From Pseudobdellovibrionaceae bacterium (GTDB lineage: Bacteria > Bdellovibrionota > Bdellovibrionia > Bdellovibrionales > Bdellovibrionaceae): 64,000 nucleotides of DNA. Below are positions 35,245 to 44,603 of the stretch, in pieces. The notes beneath the pieces were generated by a model. That model did not search any database and was not told the DNA's origin. It was given only the letters and a program-made list of their open reading frames with translations. The stretch covers positions 1 to 64,000 of the forward strand of contig JALHMX010000001.1 of NCBI GenBank assembly GCA_022843825.1. Direction: 5' to 3'. Both the position numbers and the translations under genes were made by a program. Numbering within the stretch: the stretch's first letter is position 1; each line of letters begins with the position of its first letter.

Positions 35245-36066
35245 TTAAAACGGATCTAGCCAGTCCCAGAAAAAGTCTACTGCATCATCGTACGGTTCTG
35301 GCGTTACATCTTCGTCTGATATAATTAAAGTAATGTGATAAAGTGGATTGGCCCACTTATCTCGGCACGAGGCCGTGTAGTCTACAAAACTATTAGCTAC
35401 ATAATCTACGGGGTCACCACCACCAAAAGTCAAAGCAACGCCGCGTGAACCGGGGGCCAAGTTACTTGCTACATTGGCGTTGGTAATTAATGAACGATTT
35501 ATTTGTTGTCCAGCACCACCCGCCAGACGTCTTTTGTTGCTCGACTTTAAGTTAAATTCAGAGACCTCTCCGTTGGCTAACAAGAAATAATGGCTTTTGC
35601 TGGCAGGAAATTTTGCACCTAAAATATCAGGTGCGGCTCCGCCATAGCACTTGGTTTCTGAAGGATCAGCACATTCGATGTCATCATCAGCTCCGCCAGT
35701 GCCCTCGGGAAAATAGCCGTTAGCGGTTGAATATCTAAAATAAAACGGTGAAAACTCGACAAATTCGCATTCCGCGCCCATAGAGCTTCCTACACGAAAA
35801 ACTAGATCGCTATAATATAGTTCCAGCTCTGGTATTTTAATCGTACAGGTTTTAGTTGAACCAATAGCATCCGTAGTTTCAAATTTACAGCTTCCTGCGT
35901 AAGTCGTATTTTCATTTTTTTCATATTTTTTAAGAACTTCGATATACAACGGCGAACTTAAGGGATTAATTAAAGCAACGCTAGCCGCTTCTTCTTCAGA
36001 CTCAGCGACGCCGCAAGAAACGAACACAAGTATTGCCGGATAAATTAAAAATTTAAGTTTTTTCAT
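35245..36066 (-). CDS. Lipoprotein of unknown function
   Basis: A 273-residue lipoprotein (lipobox FVSC18). The mature part has cysteine pairs (CKFETTDAIGSTKTC; DIECADPSETKC) and is beta-rich. The last residues include an acidic stretch (DEDVTPEPYDDAVDFFWDW). No family recognised. Its 3' end converges on the Cys-rich gene with 18 bp between stops. Confidence 0.6.
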   Translation of the reverse strand: MKKLKFLIYPAILVFVSCGVAESEEEAASVALINPLSSPLYIEVLKKYEKNENTTYAGSCKFETTDAIGSTKTCTIKIPELELYYSDLVFRVGSSMGAECEFVEFSPFYFRYSTANGYFPEGTGGADDDIECADPSETKCYGGAAPDILGAKFPASKSHYFLLANGEVSEFNLKSSNKRRLAGGAGQQINRSLITNANVASNLAPGSRGVALTFGGGDPVDYVANSFVDYTASCRDKWANPLYHITLIISDEDVTPEPYDDAVDFFWDWLDPF

Positions 36067-36138
36067 ATACGATCGAATCGGTCATGCAATTATTAAACTT
36101 AATAAACCATGGTCTAGTTAATGAGATCACTGAATGGT

Positions 36139-37482
36139 CTAGTTTATCATTTCAATGAGTGTTCGATGTAGTTTTTGAATACTAGGAGTAGCGTCCGCTT
36201 CTTTAACTAAAAAATTAAAGTTATATGAACTGGCCCCTAGACTCATCATGCGTATAGAATGTTCGTCTAGTGATGTAAAAATTGTTTTAGCAAGGCTTGC
36301 ACGATTAAAAAGATCGTTTCCAATTAATGAAATCAGCGCATAGTCCGTTTCAATATCAATTTTACCCACGCTTTCCAGATCACTGATAAATTTTGTGTTT
36401 TCAAGGGTGGCGCGATCCACAGTGACCGCGATGGAAATTTCTGAAGTTGTCACACAATCCACAGAAACACGATGTCTTCCAAACAGTCCAAAAATTTCGC
36501 CCATAAAGCCGTAGGCATTTAACATATTAGGATTAGAAATAGTTAACAACACCTGATGAGATCTTTTGGTGATGGCGCGCACTGCAGGCTGATGATCCAC
36601 AGTTTTTCTTATCCATGTTCCCGGAGAGTCTTTATCAAAAGTCGATCCTACAAAAACCGGAATCGACTTTCTGACCGCCGGAGCAATCGTCGCGGGATGC
36701 AAAATTTTAGCACCATACTGAGCCATCTCGCCAGCTTCGGCATAACTGATTTCCGGTATAATTTTAGTGTTCGGGCACAGTCTTGGATCGGTGGTGGCTA
36801 CGCCAGCCACATCAGTCCAAATTTCTAAAGCAGTGGCATTAACACCTTCAGCAAATAGCGCCGCAGAGTAATCAGAGCCGCCACGTCCTAATATTGTAGT
36901 ATTACCCTCAAGATCAGATCCGATAAATCCTTGCGTGACATAAACACAATTGGAATCAAGCTTTTTGCAAGCCTTGGCAATTTCAGAAATTAACGGCATA
37001 GCCTTTCCAAAATTAGAATCTGTTTTAATTATAGTTCGTGCATCCAGAAGAACGACGCTTTTTTGCGGAAGCTTAAGGCGCAAAACTTCAGTGAAAATTA
37101 AAGAAGACATGCGTTCACCTAAGCTCAGCACATGATCATGGGCCTTTGGTGTAAGTTCTTTTAATAAAGAAATATTTTGCACTAAAAGATCAAGCTCTGT
37201 AAAATAACTTTCTAAAATTTCAGCGCTGTCATTTTTAGGCAATTGGTTGAGTAAAGTTTTATGACGGTCTTTAATTGAAAGCACCAGCGACGCACACTCT
37301 TCTTCTTGCCCACTCGAGGCCATCCTCGCGACCTGCACCAATTTATCAGTCGTGCCTGAAGTCGCAGAGACCACGATAACAAAAGAATTTTTTTCGGCGC
37401 AGATCCCTGCGCTTCTTTCCATGGCGCTAAGATCACCCATAGAAGTTCCACCAAATTTAGATACAACGACTGAAGGCTTCAT
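36139..37482 (-). CDS. lysC: Aspartate kinase
   Basis: Phosphorylates aspartate, first step to lysine, threonine and methionine. I start it at 37482 (MKPSVVVSKFGGTSMGD), which has GGAG 6 nt upstream; the frame to 37497 adds five residues and would place the Shine-Dalgarno inside. KFGGTS (9-14) is the kinase N-terminal motif; TTILGRGGSDYSAAL and TDPRLCPNTKIIPEISYAEA follow. Two ACT domains end the protein (about 300-447). At 447 residues it is a monofunctional E. coli LysC-type enzyme. The upstream gap 37498-37738 includes a CAGATAAA/TTTATCTG inverted repeat. Confidence 0.93.
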   Translation of the reverse strand: MKPSVVVSKFGGTSMGDLSAMERSAGICAEKNSFVIVVSATSGTTDKLVQVARMASSGQEEECASLVLSIKDRHKTLLNQLPKNDSAEILESYFTELDLLVQNISLLKELTPKAHDHVLSLGERMSSLIFTEVLRLKLPQKSVVLLDARTIIKTDSNFGKAMPLISEIAKACKKLDSNCVYVTQGFIGSDLEGNTTILGRGGSDYSAALFAEGVNATALEIWTDVAGVATTDPRLCPNTKIIPEISYAEAGEMAQYGAKILHPATIAPAVRKSIPVFVGSTFDKDSPGTWIRKTVDHQPAVRAITKRSHQVLLTISNPNMLNAYGFMGEIFGLFGRHRVSVDCVTTSEISIAVTVDRATLENTKFISDLESVGKIDIETDYALISLIGNDLFNRASLAKTIFTSLDEHSIRMMSLGASSYNFNFLVKEADATPSIQKLHRTLIEMIN

Positions 37483-37738
37483 GTTTTTCTCCATCAAGTT
37501 TTTAAAAATATAAAACTAGCCTAAAATATTCAAGATCTTTCCTATTCGCTCAGAGTCGACTACACATCGAGTACAAATCATTTGGCTTAAGAGCGGTCTG
37601 AGTCGAGCAGATAAAATATAGTCCTTGGTACTCTACTTTATCTGTGCTACAGTCCGATAAGTAAATAGCTACTTCGAGACATCTGTTCATTCCGTTCAGT
37701 TCCTCCAATCTAGCGCTCAATGCCTATAGGAGGTCAAA

Positions 37739-38005
37739 ATGAGTAAAAAACTATATATCGGTAATCTACCGTATTCCGCTACAGACGAATCTTTAAACAC
37801 AAAGTTTTCTGAATTTGGTACTGTTAATTCAGCTAAAGTAATCATGGATCGTGATTCTGGACGCAGTAAAGGTTTTGCCTTTGTTGAAATGTCTACAGAT
37901 TCAGAAGCAGCTAATTCAATTAGCCGTGCTAATGGAACTGACTTAGATGGTCGAGTGATCAGCGTTGCTGAAGCTAAGCCACAAGCTCCGCGCCGTTCTT
38001 ACTAA
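37739..38005 (+). CDS. RRM-type RNA-binding protein
   Basis: An 88-residue protein that is one RNA-recognition motif: RNP2 LYIGNL (4-9), RNP1 KGFAFVEM (44-51), ending in a short basic tail (PQAPRRSY). In cyanobacteria and some proteobacteria such proteins are cold-induced. TAGGAGG at 37726-37732 gives a strong start. The 5' region contains possible folded RNA (inverted repeat 37608-37644), so post-transcriptional control is possible. A terminator follows. Confidence 0.93.
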   Translation: MSKKLYIGNLPYSATDESLNTKFSEFGTVNSAKVIMDRDSGRSKGFAFVEMSTDSEAANSISRANGTDLDGRVISVAEAKPQAPRRSY

Positions 38006-38030
38006 GTTTTATTATAAAATTTAAGTTTAA

Positions 38031-38055
38031 ACCGACCTTTTAGGTCGGTTTTTAT
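38031..38055 (+). terminator. Rho-independent terminator after RRM gene
   Basis: Stem ACCGACCT (38031-38038) / AGGTCGGT (38042-38049), loop TTT, then T-rich tail. Confidence 0.9.
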
Positions 38056-38074
38056 TTTTGAAAAGAGGTATTTT

Positions 38075-38545
38075 ATGGATTCTCAGATTATCTCGTTTAA
38101 TTGCATTCTTAAAAACACAGCAGGACACTTAATCAGTTCGACTTATAATCGTGATGTTTTAACCGCAATAGATAACGACCAAGCCATGCTTTTGGGTCTT
38201 TCACGCGGATTACTTAATTTAAAAAAGGGTGAGAAAAGAAAAATTTCCCTTTCAGCGGCAGAGGCTTACGGCTTCTATGATTTGAAAAAAATTATCCTTT
38301 ACCCCACTAAAAAACTTCCTAAAGATTTACGTGTTGGTCAGTCCATTTCTATCGTGGGAAAAAGTGGAAGCCTAAGAACTTATAAAATCGTCCAATTTCA
38401 TAGTGATATGGTCAGTCTTGACGGTAATCACCCTTTGGCCGGGCAAGATTTGATTTTTGAAATTGAAGCCTTAGATGTTCGTGATGCTACAGCAGAAGAA
38501 GTTGTTGCCTCGCAAAACACAGTGGGCCTTCAGCTATTGCATTAA
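38075..38545 (+). CDS. SlyD-like FKBP peptidyl-prolyl isomerase
   Basis: A 156-residue protein: FKBP half LLGLSRGLLNLKKGEKRKISLSAAEAYGFYD (as GLLNLKKGEKRKISLS and AAEAYGFYD), an inserted-flap segment (KLPKDLRVGQSISIV) and LDGNHPLAGQDLIFEIE, the SlyD signature LD-x-NHPLAG. It lacks the His-rich metal tail of E. coli SlyD. Acts as a folding helper. AGAGG precedes the ATG. Confidence 0.88.
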   Translation: MDSQIISFNCILKNTAGHLISSTYNRDVLTAIDNDQAMLLGLSRGLLNLKKGEKRKISLSAAEAYGFYDLKKIILYPTKKLPKDLRVGQSISIVGKSGSLRTYKIVQFHSDMVSLDGNHPLAGQDLIFEIEALDVRDATAEEVVASQNTVGLQLLH

Positions 38546-38627
38546 GCAAAACGTTAGACAAAAACTTGACTCATATTATAAATAAAGGTCTCCTAGTTTT
38601 ATAACACAAAACAATAAAGGAGAATTT

Positions 38628-39005
38628 ATGAAAAAATATCTAGCGATAGCATTCGTTATTTTAGGTACGTCTTCTATGGCTCAAGCGGCGACGTGGTGGC
38701 TTAATTGCGTAATTCAAGAAACCACAACAAGCCATACAGAAGAATACTCAATAGAGAGTCGTTCTTCGATTGGCGCACAGGCCTCTCGATTAACTAGCGG
38801 ACTTGCATTTGAGGCTTACATGGAAGTAAAAAGAACCGCGAATCCAATGACTCCATGGATAAAAATCGGCGATCGCCAAGTCATTATTAACGTACTTCAT
38901 AACGGCGTGAATTTATCTCATATTGTCAGCAAAGACGATGCATTAAGCCTTACTTATATGAATGGCAAAAGATTAATGATTGCCTGCCACATCTTTAAAA
39001 AATAG
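38628..39005 (+). CDS. Small exported protein of unknown function
   Basis: A 125-residue protein with a clear signal peptide (MKKYLAIAFVILGTSSMAQA, cut after 20). The mature part starts ATWWLNCVIQE and is beta-rich with two cysteines (C26, near end CHIFKK). AAGGAG at 38615-38620 sets the start. Downstream, a near-perfect inverted repeat GGAGTAGTGCC/GGCATTACTCC (39020-39059) separates it from the convergent gene. Confidence 0.65.
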   Translation: MKKYLAIAFVILGTSSMAQAATWWLNCVIQETTTSHTEEYSIESRSSIGAQASRLTSGLAFEAYMEVKRTANPMTPWIKIGDRQVIINVLHNGVNLSHIVSKDDALSLTYMNGKRLMIACHIFKK

Positions 39006-39062
39006 TAATTTTTTACAGTGGAGTAGTGCCATTAACGAACAGCTCTAGGGCATTACTCCGCA

Positions 39063-39251
39063 TTAATTTAAATCCACAGTAGTCTCATAAACATCATAAA
39101 CAGGCATAACTTCAGTAGCGGTCGTATTGGCCTGCATCAAACTTCCATAGGCGTAAGCCAGCATTGCTGCCAGAATGATAGCGCCGATCAACATATACAC
39201 TTTGTTGTTTTCTGCGACGTAGCTTGAGGGTTTAATTGTTGTAGTTGCCAT
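39063..39251 (-). CDS. 62-residue single-span membrane protein
   Basis: Start chosen at 39251 because AGGAGG lies just before it; a longer frame to 39434 runs into the next gene. One membrane helix, VYMLIGAIILAAMLAYAYGSL (about 18-37), with a short soluble N terminus (MATTTIKPSSYVAENNK) and an acidic C terminus (YDVYETTVDLN). No family recognised. It lies 89 bp downstream of the DUF4421-like gene. Confidence 0.6.
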   Translation of the reverse strand: MATTTIKPSSYVAENNKVYMLIGAIILAAMLAYAYGSLMQANTTATEVMPVYDVYETTVDLN

Positions 39252-39339
39252 GCATCCTCCTAGAATAATGTCTAAATAAACATTTGGTGAACATTTTAGG
39301 AATGCAAGTAACGCTCCAAAAGCGCTATGGCGTGGTGTT

Positions 39340-40374
39340 TCACGGTAGATAGTTGTCGTGCACATTGTCGACCGATGAAAATCGAATATTTTCAAATCTC
39401 CATCCAAAAGTGAGTCTAACTTCACTGACATCATACAGAACGCGACTGCTCATGGCGGTCAGGCTTTGACCATCATTGATTATAGACATAAAAGTGAAAA
39501 ACTGATCTCCATTGTGTCCCAAAGAGCCTCTGATGTGAAAACGATTGCCGTTAGCATTTTCAGTAAGTTGCGGAGCTGTTACCAAAGTGATTTTGTTATT
39601 AACATGGTCCAGACTTATACCTAGCATTCCACCCAGAAAGAAATTATTAAACACATAATTGTAAGCCCCACCAAACCCTAAAGATAAAACGGTGCTGTTG
39701 ATTTTTGTAATTTCTAAAGACGAACCATAGCCTGCGACGGTGCTGGGTATAATCGGCTGGTCTGCATCTAGGTTGTATTGATTAAAGCCACCCAAAACGA
39801 ACCAACTGCCACCACTTTCAATTTGTTTGTTGGACAAGTTAAAATTTCCCGCCAAGGTATAATTAGAGGGATTAAGATTGTAATAAAGATTAGTTCCCCA
39901 GTGTTCTAATCCTATATCTGGACGGTAATAAGTTTCGTGCGAATTCGTTGCAGCAACGCCCAACTGATTATGATTATTAAGGTGATATCCCTTATATTTT
40001 TGATAAAAAAATTCCGGAGTCCACCGATCACCATAAAATCGAAACTGGTAATCTGTGGCCGAAGTTTCTCCATATTTATCCGGGTTTAAAGTGTGATTTA
40101 AATCAAGAAATGAAACAGATAGGGCAAATGATCGGTAGGATAGATTTAAAAAAATGTGGGGCTGCTTGTTGGTTTTATAAAATAGTATTGGCGCGCGATT
40201 ATCTTTTTCTTGCCACTCTAGGCCCAGATCCGTATTTAGCAATCCCATGGAAACCGCCAGAGTGTCTTTTTTTGATTTTGTCCACTTGCGCGAAGTATTT
40301 TCTTCTAAGGCATCAGCACTTGCAAGGTTGCCAATACTTAAAATGTAAAAAAACAGAAAAAACTTTTTTATCAT
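39340..40374 (-). CDS. DUF4421-like outer-membrane barrel protein
   Basis: A 344-residue exported protein (signal MIKKFFLFFYILSIGNLASA). The mature sequence alternates polar/aromatic strands and contains YGDRWTPEFFYQKYKGYHLNN, close to the F-x-Q-x-Y-K-G-[FY]-Y-L segment of DUF4421. It ends on aromatic-rich LTFGWRFENIRFSS. Probably a beta-barrel of the outer membrane. It is 16 bp downstream of the propeller gene. Confidence 0.65.
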   Translation of the reverse strand: MIKKFFLFFYILSIGNLASADALEENTSRKWTKSKKDTLAVSMGLLNTDLGLEWQEKDNRAPILFYKTNKQPHIFLNLSYRSFALSVSFLDLNHTLNPDKYGETSATDYQFRFYGDRWTPEFFYQKYKGYHLNNHNQLGVAATNSHETYYRPDIGLEHWGTNLYYNLNPSNYTLAGNFNLSNKQIESGGSWFVLGGFNQYNLDADQPIIPSTVAGYGSSLEITKINSTVLSLGFGGAYNYVFNNFFLGGMLGISLDHVNNKITLVTAPQLTENANGNRFHIRGSLGHNGDQFFTFMSIINDGQSLTAMSSRVLYDVSEVRLTFGWRFENIRFSSVDNVHDNYLP

Positions 40375-40390
40375 ATCTAGGTTGTAATAT

Positions 40391-41932
40391 TTAATCTTCG
40401 ATATCAGTTGGGATGCTTAAATTTCTTTGGATCACCATGATACCGGGCCCAAAATTAGGTGCTGGAATAGCATAGTCGCGTGGAGTTAGCGGGGCTAACT
40501 CTCCAGTTGTTTTATTGACAGAAAAGGCACTGATCGACGGCGGATTGGTTGAGTTACAGGTATAAGCAAAATTTCCGGTGGTGTCGATGCGAACATCATT
40601 AGGTCCGCCACCGGTATCAACGTTGGATACTCGAGTTAAGCCACCAGTGGTTTGATCGATGGCATAGACGACAATTTTTTTAGGATCTGTACCAGTGGTA
40701 GAAAAAGCAGTACCGTACAGGAAGCGTCCATCGGCGGAGACCGTAGAGGCCGATCCTTGGTTGTCATTAAACGGAGTCGGACTGTTGTTAGAAATAGGAG
40801 CTTCAATCGGAGTAAGAACACCGCTAATGGGATCAATGGTCCATCCGGAAACTTTTCTAATGCCGACTAAACCCATATATAACCAATGACCATTCGGATG
40901 AATGGTAATTCCATCTCCCGGATTCGAAGCGTCTCCACCTAGATTATTTCTGAAGGGGCTACCAGGAATTAAGGTCAGCGCACCGCTGTCTTGGTTAATT
41001 GCAAAACCTACGACGCCGCCATTGCCACCCATAGATGCGGCATACAAAAATTTACCATCGGAGCTAACGACTACACCATTGATAGTGGTTGCGCCTGTGG
41101 TGGCGAAAGGACTTCCAGCAATCGGGGTAGGAGTTCCATCGGAGTTAATACTAAATGCGGACACAGTATTTCCATTATAGTTAGTTACATATAAGAATTT
41201 TCCAGTGGGATGAAAAAACATTCCATTAGCACCGGGAGAGCCCGAAGCCACTGGAGTACCCACAGCTGTAAGTCGTCCATTCGCAGGATTAATAGAGTAG
41301 GTTGATACTGTGCTTGAGCCTACGTTAGCTGAATAAAGAAATCGATTATTAGGATGAATAACCACGCCATAGGTTTGAGCAGCGCTAGCGGGAATTGAAA
41401 AAGGGCTACCAACAATAGTTATTAAAGCACCGGATGTTGGATGTTGGGCGTAACCGTAAACTCGACCGGGATTTTCCTGAGATCCAAGATATAAAAATGA
41501 AGTGTAAGAAAACTGCATGGTCGTAGGATCTACAATTGTGTCTGCAAACTTAGAAGATTTTCCATCACCGTTAACTACACGAATATCATAAACTCCATTT
41601 TGAGCAGGTCCCGCTGTACAATTGATTTGAGTTCGACCAGTGATAACAATATCCTGACAGAGATAGTCGCCAATGTAGACCTTGGCGTTTGTAAAAAAAT
41701 TATTACCAATAATAGTTACCGGACAACCACCAGATATACTGCAGTAGAAGGCATCGCCATTACCGGTATTAACAGTTATTCCAGAAATTTCAGCCTGAGG
41801 TAAATCTGAAGGAGAAAAACTTTCTTGGTCAAAGTCGTTACCTTTACAGTTAGAGATAAACGCTGCGGCCATAAGGGCCGCTAAAAAAAATCCAATGTTT
41901 TTATAATAACTACTGGATTTTAAAGTCATCAT
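40391..41932 (-). CDS. Beta-propeller lipoprotein with IPT/TIG-like domain
   Basis: A 513-residue lipoprotein (ISNC29). Residues 45-130 look like an IPT/TIG domain (GGCPVTIIGNNFFTNAKVYIGD). Residues 140-500 form repeated blades with G-x-x-x-N-P-x-G-R-L, FLYVTNYNGNTVSAFSIN and FLYAASMGGNGG, the lactonase/YncE seven-blade pattern. It may bind or scan surface polymers; an enzymatic lactonase role is unlikely for a lipoprotein. Its ATG overlaps the stop of the upstream gene (TAATG). Confidence 0.8.
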   Translation of the reverse strand: MMTLKSSSYYKNIGFFLAALMAAAFISNCKGNDFDQESFSPSDLPQAEISGITVNTGNGDAFYCSISGGCPVTIIGNNFFTNAKVYIGDYLCQDIVITGRTQINCTAGPAQNGVYDIRVVNGDGKSSKFADTIVDPTTMQFSYTSFLYLGSQENPGRVYGYAQHPTSGALITIVGSPFSIPASAAQTYGVVIHPNNRFLYSANVGSSTVSTYSINPANGRLTAVGTPVASGSPGANGMFFHPTGKFLYVTNYNGNTVSAFSINSDGTPTPIAGSPFATTGATTINGVVVSSDGKFLYAASMGGNGGVVGFAINQDSGALTLIPGSPFRNNLGGDASNPGDGITIHPNGHWLYMGLVGIRKVSGWTIDPISGVLTPIEAPISNNSPTPFNDNQGSASTVSADGRFLYGTAFSTTGTDPKKIVVYAIDQTTGGLTRVSNVDTGGGPNDVRIDTTGNFAYTCNSTNPPSISAFSVNKTTGELAPLTPRDYAIPAPNFGPGIMVIQRNLSIPTDIED

Positions 41933-42546
41933 TATCTACGACCTCTTGAAGGAGCGAAGTTAGAGAATACGATTCCAAGTCCGATACGGTTCCACTTGAT
42001 GTTTCCGTTACTTAAGCTTTCAGTAAACTCTTCCGTGGTGTAATCCACGATGAATCCCCAGTTATTTCTAATCTGGCGCATATACTGAATACTAAAACCT
42101 GACGTCGCTTTATAGGTTGCTGTTGTGCCCGCCAAGGTCTGCTTTTCTAGATTATAATTCGTCGACATACGATATACAGCACCAAAGCTTTGTTTCATGT
42201 CGTAGTATTCAAGCCGAATACCCATAGAAGAGCCTGATCCCGTAGTATTCGTATTAGCCACTTCTACAGGGTCAGTGGTTTGATTACCCATCATGTATTC
42301 GTAGTTTAAGCCTAAGCGAAACCAACGGATGTTATAGCCGGCAAAAAAGCTGACAGGAATAAACATCATGTCACGGTCAGGAGCATTGTCTAAGCCGTTA
42401 CCCATTTTACCCTGGCCGACCATAGCATTTACACCGTAAGACAGACCGGTGCCGCCTCGTCGACCTCTTTGGGCGAAACTTTCTTCGATAGTTAATATGC
42501 TCACCGCGGCCATAACTAGTGAGAATCCAAGTATTTTTCTAAGCAT
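41932..42546 (-). CDS. Small outer-membrane barrel-like protein
   Basis: A 204-residue exported protein; signal to about residue 25 (SILTIEESFAQRG). Mature part is basic (RGRRGG) then has alternating strands such as FAGYNIRWFRLGLNYEYMMGN and SFGAVYRMSTNYNLEKQ, and ends in NFAPSRGRR. It resembles eight- to ten-strand porin-like domains but no family is recognised. It is the first gene of a three-gene minus-strand surface operon. Confidence 0.6.
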   Translation of the reverse strand: MLRKILGFSLVMAAVSILTIEESFAQRGRRGGTGLSYGVNAMVGQGKMGNGLDNAPDRDMMFIPVSFFAGYNIRWFRLGLNYEYMMGNQTTDPVEVANTNTTGSGSSMGIRLEYYDMKQSFGAVYRMSTNYNLEKQTLAGTTATYKATSGFSIQYMRQIRNNWGFIVDYTTEEFTESLSNGNIKWNRIGLGIVFSNFAPSRGRR

Positions 42547-42771
42547 AATAATCTCCTCTATTAATTTTACCAGACTTTGTAATAAGTATAGACGTAAAAC
42601 GGAGAAAAATTGAACTGATACGTCTCATAACAAGACTTATGGCCGACAAATAAATGTCAGAGGCCATATAACCGCTTGAAGAAATTTCAAACCACTCTGG
42701 CAAACTTGTGTAATGAGACAGAGTCACATAATATTGGCTTGTTTTAAAACGCGATTTTTCCAGGGGGAAAA

Positions 42772-43470
42772 GTGAAAATAATCACTCATATATTAAAATT
42801 TTATGCAGCACTGATATTAGTGGGCTCTGTGGCTTTTGCGCAGGAAATTTCTACGGATCAGAATGAAAATACGCCGCCGGCGGATTATCCAGCTCGAGCA
42901 TTTTCTGAAGCAGATTTTAGTAAGTATCCGGCATTGAAAGAATTTACCAATGTGATTGTGATCAATAAAGCTAACGAGGGCTCAGACAAACAATCTTTAC
43001 GGGTTTATGTAAACGGAAAATTAAAAGAATACACGCGCATTTCCAGCGGCCGTGAAAAATTTGAAAAAGGCTGTGCACCGGGACAAACACCTAAGCGTGA
43101 TCGTTGTTCTCGTCGGGCTTATTGGTCTGAAACTCCGGTGGGACATTTTCATGTTGATGAACTAGTTGAAAACTACTTATCTAAATTATGGGAAACGTGG
43201 ATGCCTTATTCAGTTTTTTTTGAATCTGGAATTGCGTTTCACCAAGCTCCTGCGGGATCAGAAGCGAAAATAGGACAAAGAGCTTCTGGTGGTTGTGTGC
43301 GCCTTCATCCTTCTATAGCACCGAAAATATATTTTATGGTTGAAAAGGCAGGCAAAGGGCTGGTTCCTAAGATGGGTCGTAACGGTGAGCCACTGAAAAC
43401 CTCTCGTGGTGATATAATTCGTTGGCAAGGCTATAAAACTTTAGTTATTGTTCATAACGTTATTGAATAA
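42772..43470 (+). CDS. L,D-transpeptidase (YkuD) exported protein
   Basis: A 232-residue peptidoglycan enzyme that forms 3-3 crosslinks or attaches proteins. GTG start after AGGGGG. Signal to about residue 24. The YkuD catalytic pattern is present: H157 in FHQAP, then ASGGCVRLHP with C175 and R177. An insertion (EKGCAPGQTPKRDRCSRRAYW) with two cysteines lies just before the core. Such genes are common in predators that rebuild prey and own walls. Confidence 0.9.
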   Translation: MKIITHILKFYAALILVGSVAFAQEISTDQNENTPPADYPARAFSEADFSKYPALKEFTNVIVINKANEGSDKQSLRVYVNGKLKEYTRISSGREKFEKGCAPGQTPKRDRCSRRAYWSETPVGHFHVDELVENYLSKLWETWMPYSVFFESGIAFHQAPAGSEAKIGQRASGGCVRLHPSIAPKIYFMVEKAGKGLVPKMGRNGEPLKTSRGDIIRWQGYKTLVIVHNVIE

Positions 43471-43488
43471 TATTTAAGGATCTACGCC

Positions 43489-44136
43489 ATGACTGAATTG
43501 AACAAGCTGCTCGAAACCTCTGAACAAGATCGCAATTTTAGTTGGGATGAAAAATTTTTTAAAACTTTTTCAGAGCAACAAGTCAGTCTTTTGTCTCAGG
43601 ATCCGCAGCAAGGCCCCGATGGTTGGCCTTATCTTATCTGCGAAACTCAAATAGCTGATGGATCTGAAGTAGAAAGCACTCAAAAGATATTTCATTGGTT
43701 ATCGACGCGCGGAATAGGTTTAGTGGTTAATCCTCGTCGCGAGCCCTATCCTGATTACGTTTTTTCTTATGGCATGATTTGGTCTTTTCGGGAAACAGGC
43801 TTTTTTATGCGCCCGGATTTGGCCAATAAATCAGGATTAGTGGCTTTTGAAAATCAGAAACTATTTACCGGAGCACCGACCGAGCAGTTTCTTCCGCTAT
43901 ATGTAAGAAAAGTTTTAAAAGATTTTTTCCGCGACCAATCTGTACTGTCACCAAAAGTACTGATGATCTCGCAAGATGAAAAAAATTATGATTTATGTTT
44001 TTCGCTGGAGTCTTTAGGAAATCCGCCGCAAGCTGAACACGCCGGTGTCGCCGAAGCCATCGCCTGGTTTCTGCCACCACACTACTCTGTCGTGCTGATC
44101 AGCGAACAGGGCCTCCCCCCATTCATCGCCCTTTAA
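43489..44136 (+). CDS. Unknown soluble protein
   Basis: A 215-residue cytoplasmic protein 18 bp after the L,D-transpeptidase gene. Recognisable pieces: PDGWPYLICETQ, GIGLVVNPRREPYPDYVFSYG and VAEAIAWFLPPHYSVVLISEQG. I know no family. The stop codon overlaps the start of a repeat element (44135 onward). Confidence 0.5.
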   Translation: MTELNKLLETSEQDRNFSWDEKFFKTFSEQQVSLLSQDPQQGPDGWPYLICETQIADGSEVESTQKIFHWLSTRGIGLVVNPRREPYPDYVFSYGMIWSFRETGFFMRPDLANKSGLVAFENQKLFTGAPTEQFLPLYVRKVLKDFFRDQSVLSPKVLMISQDEKNYDLCFSLESLGNPPQAEHAGVAEAIAWFLPPHYSVVLISEQGLPPFIAL

Positions 44137-44148
44137 AGGGGTCAGGCT
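44135..44148. repeat. Dispersed repeat, arm AAAGGGGTCAGGCT
   Basis: Matched as an inverted copy at 44779-44792 (AGCCTGACCCCTTT). The pair flanks the PilZ-like gene. Confidence 0.7.
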
Positions 44149-44173
44149 CCCTTCCTTCACGCGTCGCGATACT

Positions 44174-44189
44174 AAAAGGGAACTGGTAC
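44174..44189. repeat. Dispersed repeat, half-arm AAAAGGGAACTGGTAC
   Basis: Identical over 16 bp to the right arm of the 23227-23285 inverted repeat; here only one arm is present. Confidence 0.75.
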
Positions 44190-44195
44190 GTATTC

Positions 44196-44603
44196 TTATT
44201 TCGTGGGAAGAAAATCCATAAGGCACTCGCGCCAGTATTCAGGCGAGCCCTCGCTGTAATCTACAGCGATAAGAAATCCAGTTTTTCCGGTAAATTTAGT
44301 GCGAGCCACTCGGCCCGATATTTCTAAATCCATTTCGTGAATATTAAAAAATACTTCTTTTCCTACCAATTGATCTATATTTAAATTGGCTCGAAGCTCT
44401 TTATTAAGAAAATCTTTTCGATCGATACGCAGTAAAATTCCAGTGGCTGAGGCCTCAACGATTTCACCATACTGAGCTAGTTTTTCTAAGTTATCCATCG
44501 AACACAAAGCATCAACAGTGAGTTTAGCATCTTCGCGATTGATCTCTCGACGAGGAGCTCGGTAGTTAGCGGTTTTAATTTTTCTTGCCGTAGACATATT
44601 CAT
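44196..44603 (-). CDS. PilZ-like domain protein
   Basis: About 136 residues when started at 44603 (MNMSTARKIKTANYRAPRRE); the TTG at 44651 is a poorer start, and the ATG at 44597 is also possible, with AAAGG upstream. YRAPRREINREDAK near the N terminus and VEASATGILLRIDR plus FNIHEMDLEISGRVARTKF fit a degenerate PilZ (c-di-GMP-binding) fold, with an R-x3-R-like basic start and an A-S-x-T-G in place of the usual D/N-x-S-x-x-G. It may sense c-di-GMP or have lost this. It is flanked by inverted copies of a repeat. Confidence 0.6.
   Translation of the reverse strand: MNMSTARKIKTANYRAPRREINREDAKLTVDALCSMDNLEKLAQYGEIVEASATGILLRIDRKDFLNKELRANLNIDQLVGKEVFFNIHEMDLEISGRVARTKFTGKTGFLIAVDYSEGSPEYWRECLMDFLPTK

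Noticed and set aside
37608-37644. CAGATAAA/TTTATCTG inverted repeat as a riboswitch upstream of the RRM gene
   Set aside because: Two 8-bp arms with a 21-nt loop and no known aptamer core; could be a chance AT-rich stem.
39020-39059. GGAGTAGTGCC/GGCATTACTCC as a terminator
   Set aside because: The stem is good but no T-run follows on either strand; left as an unexplained inverted repeat.
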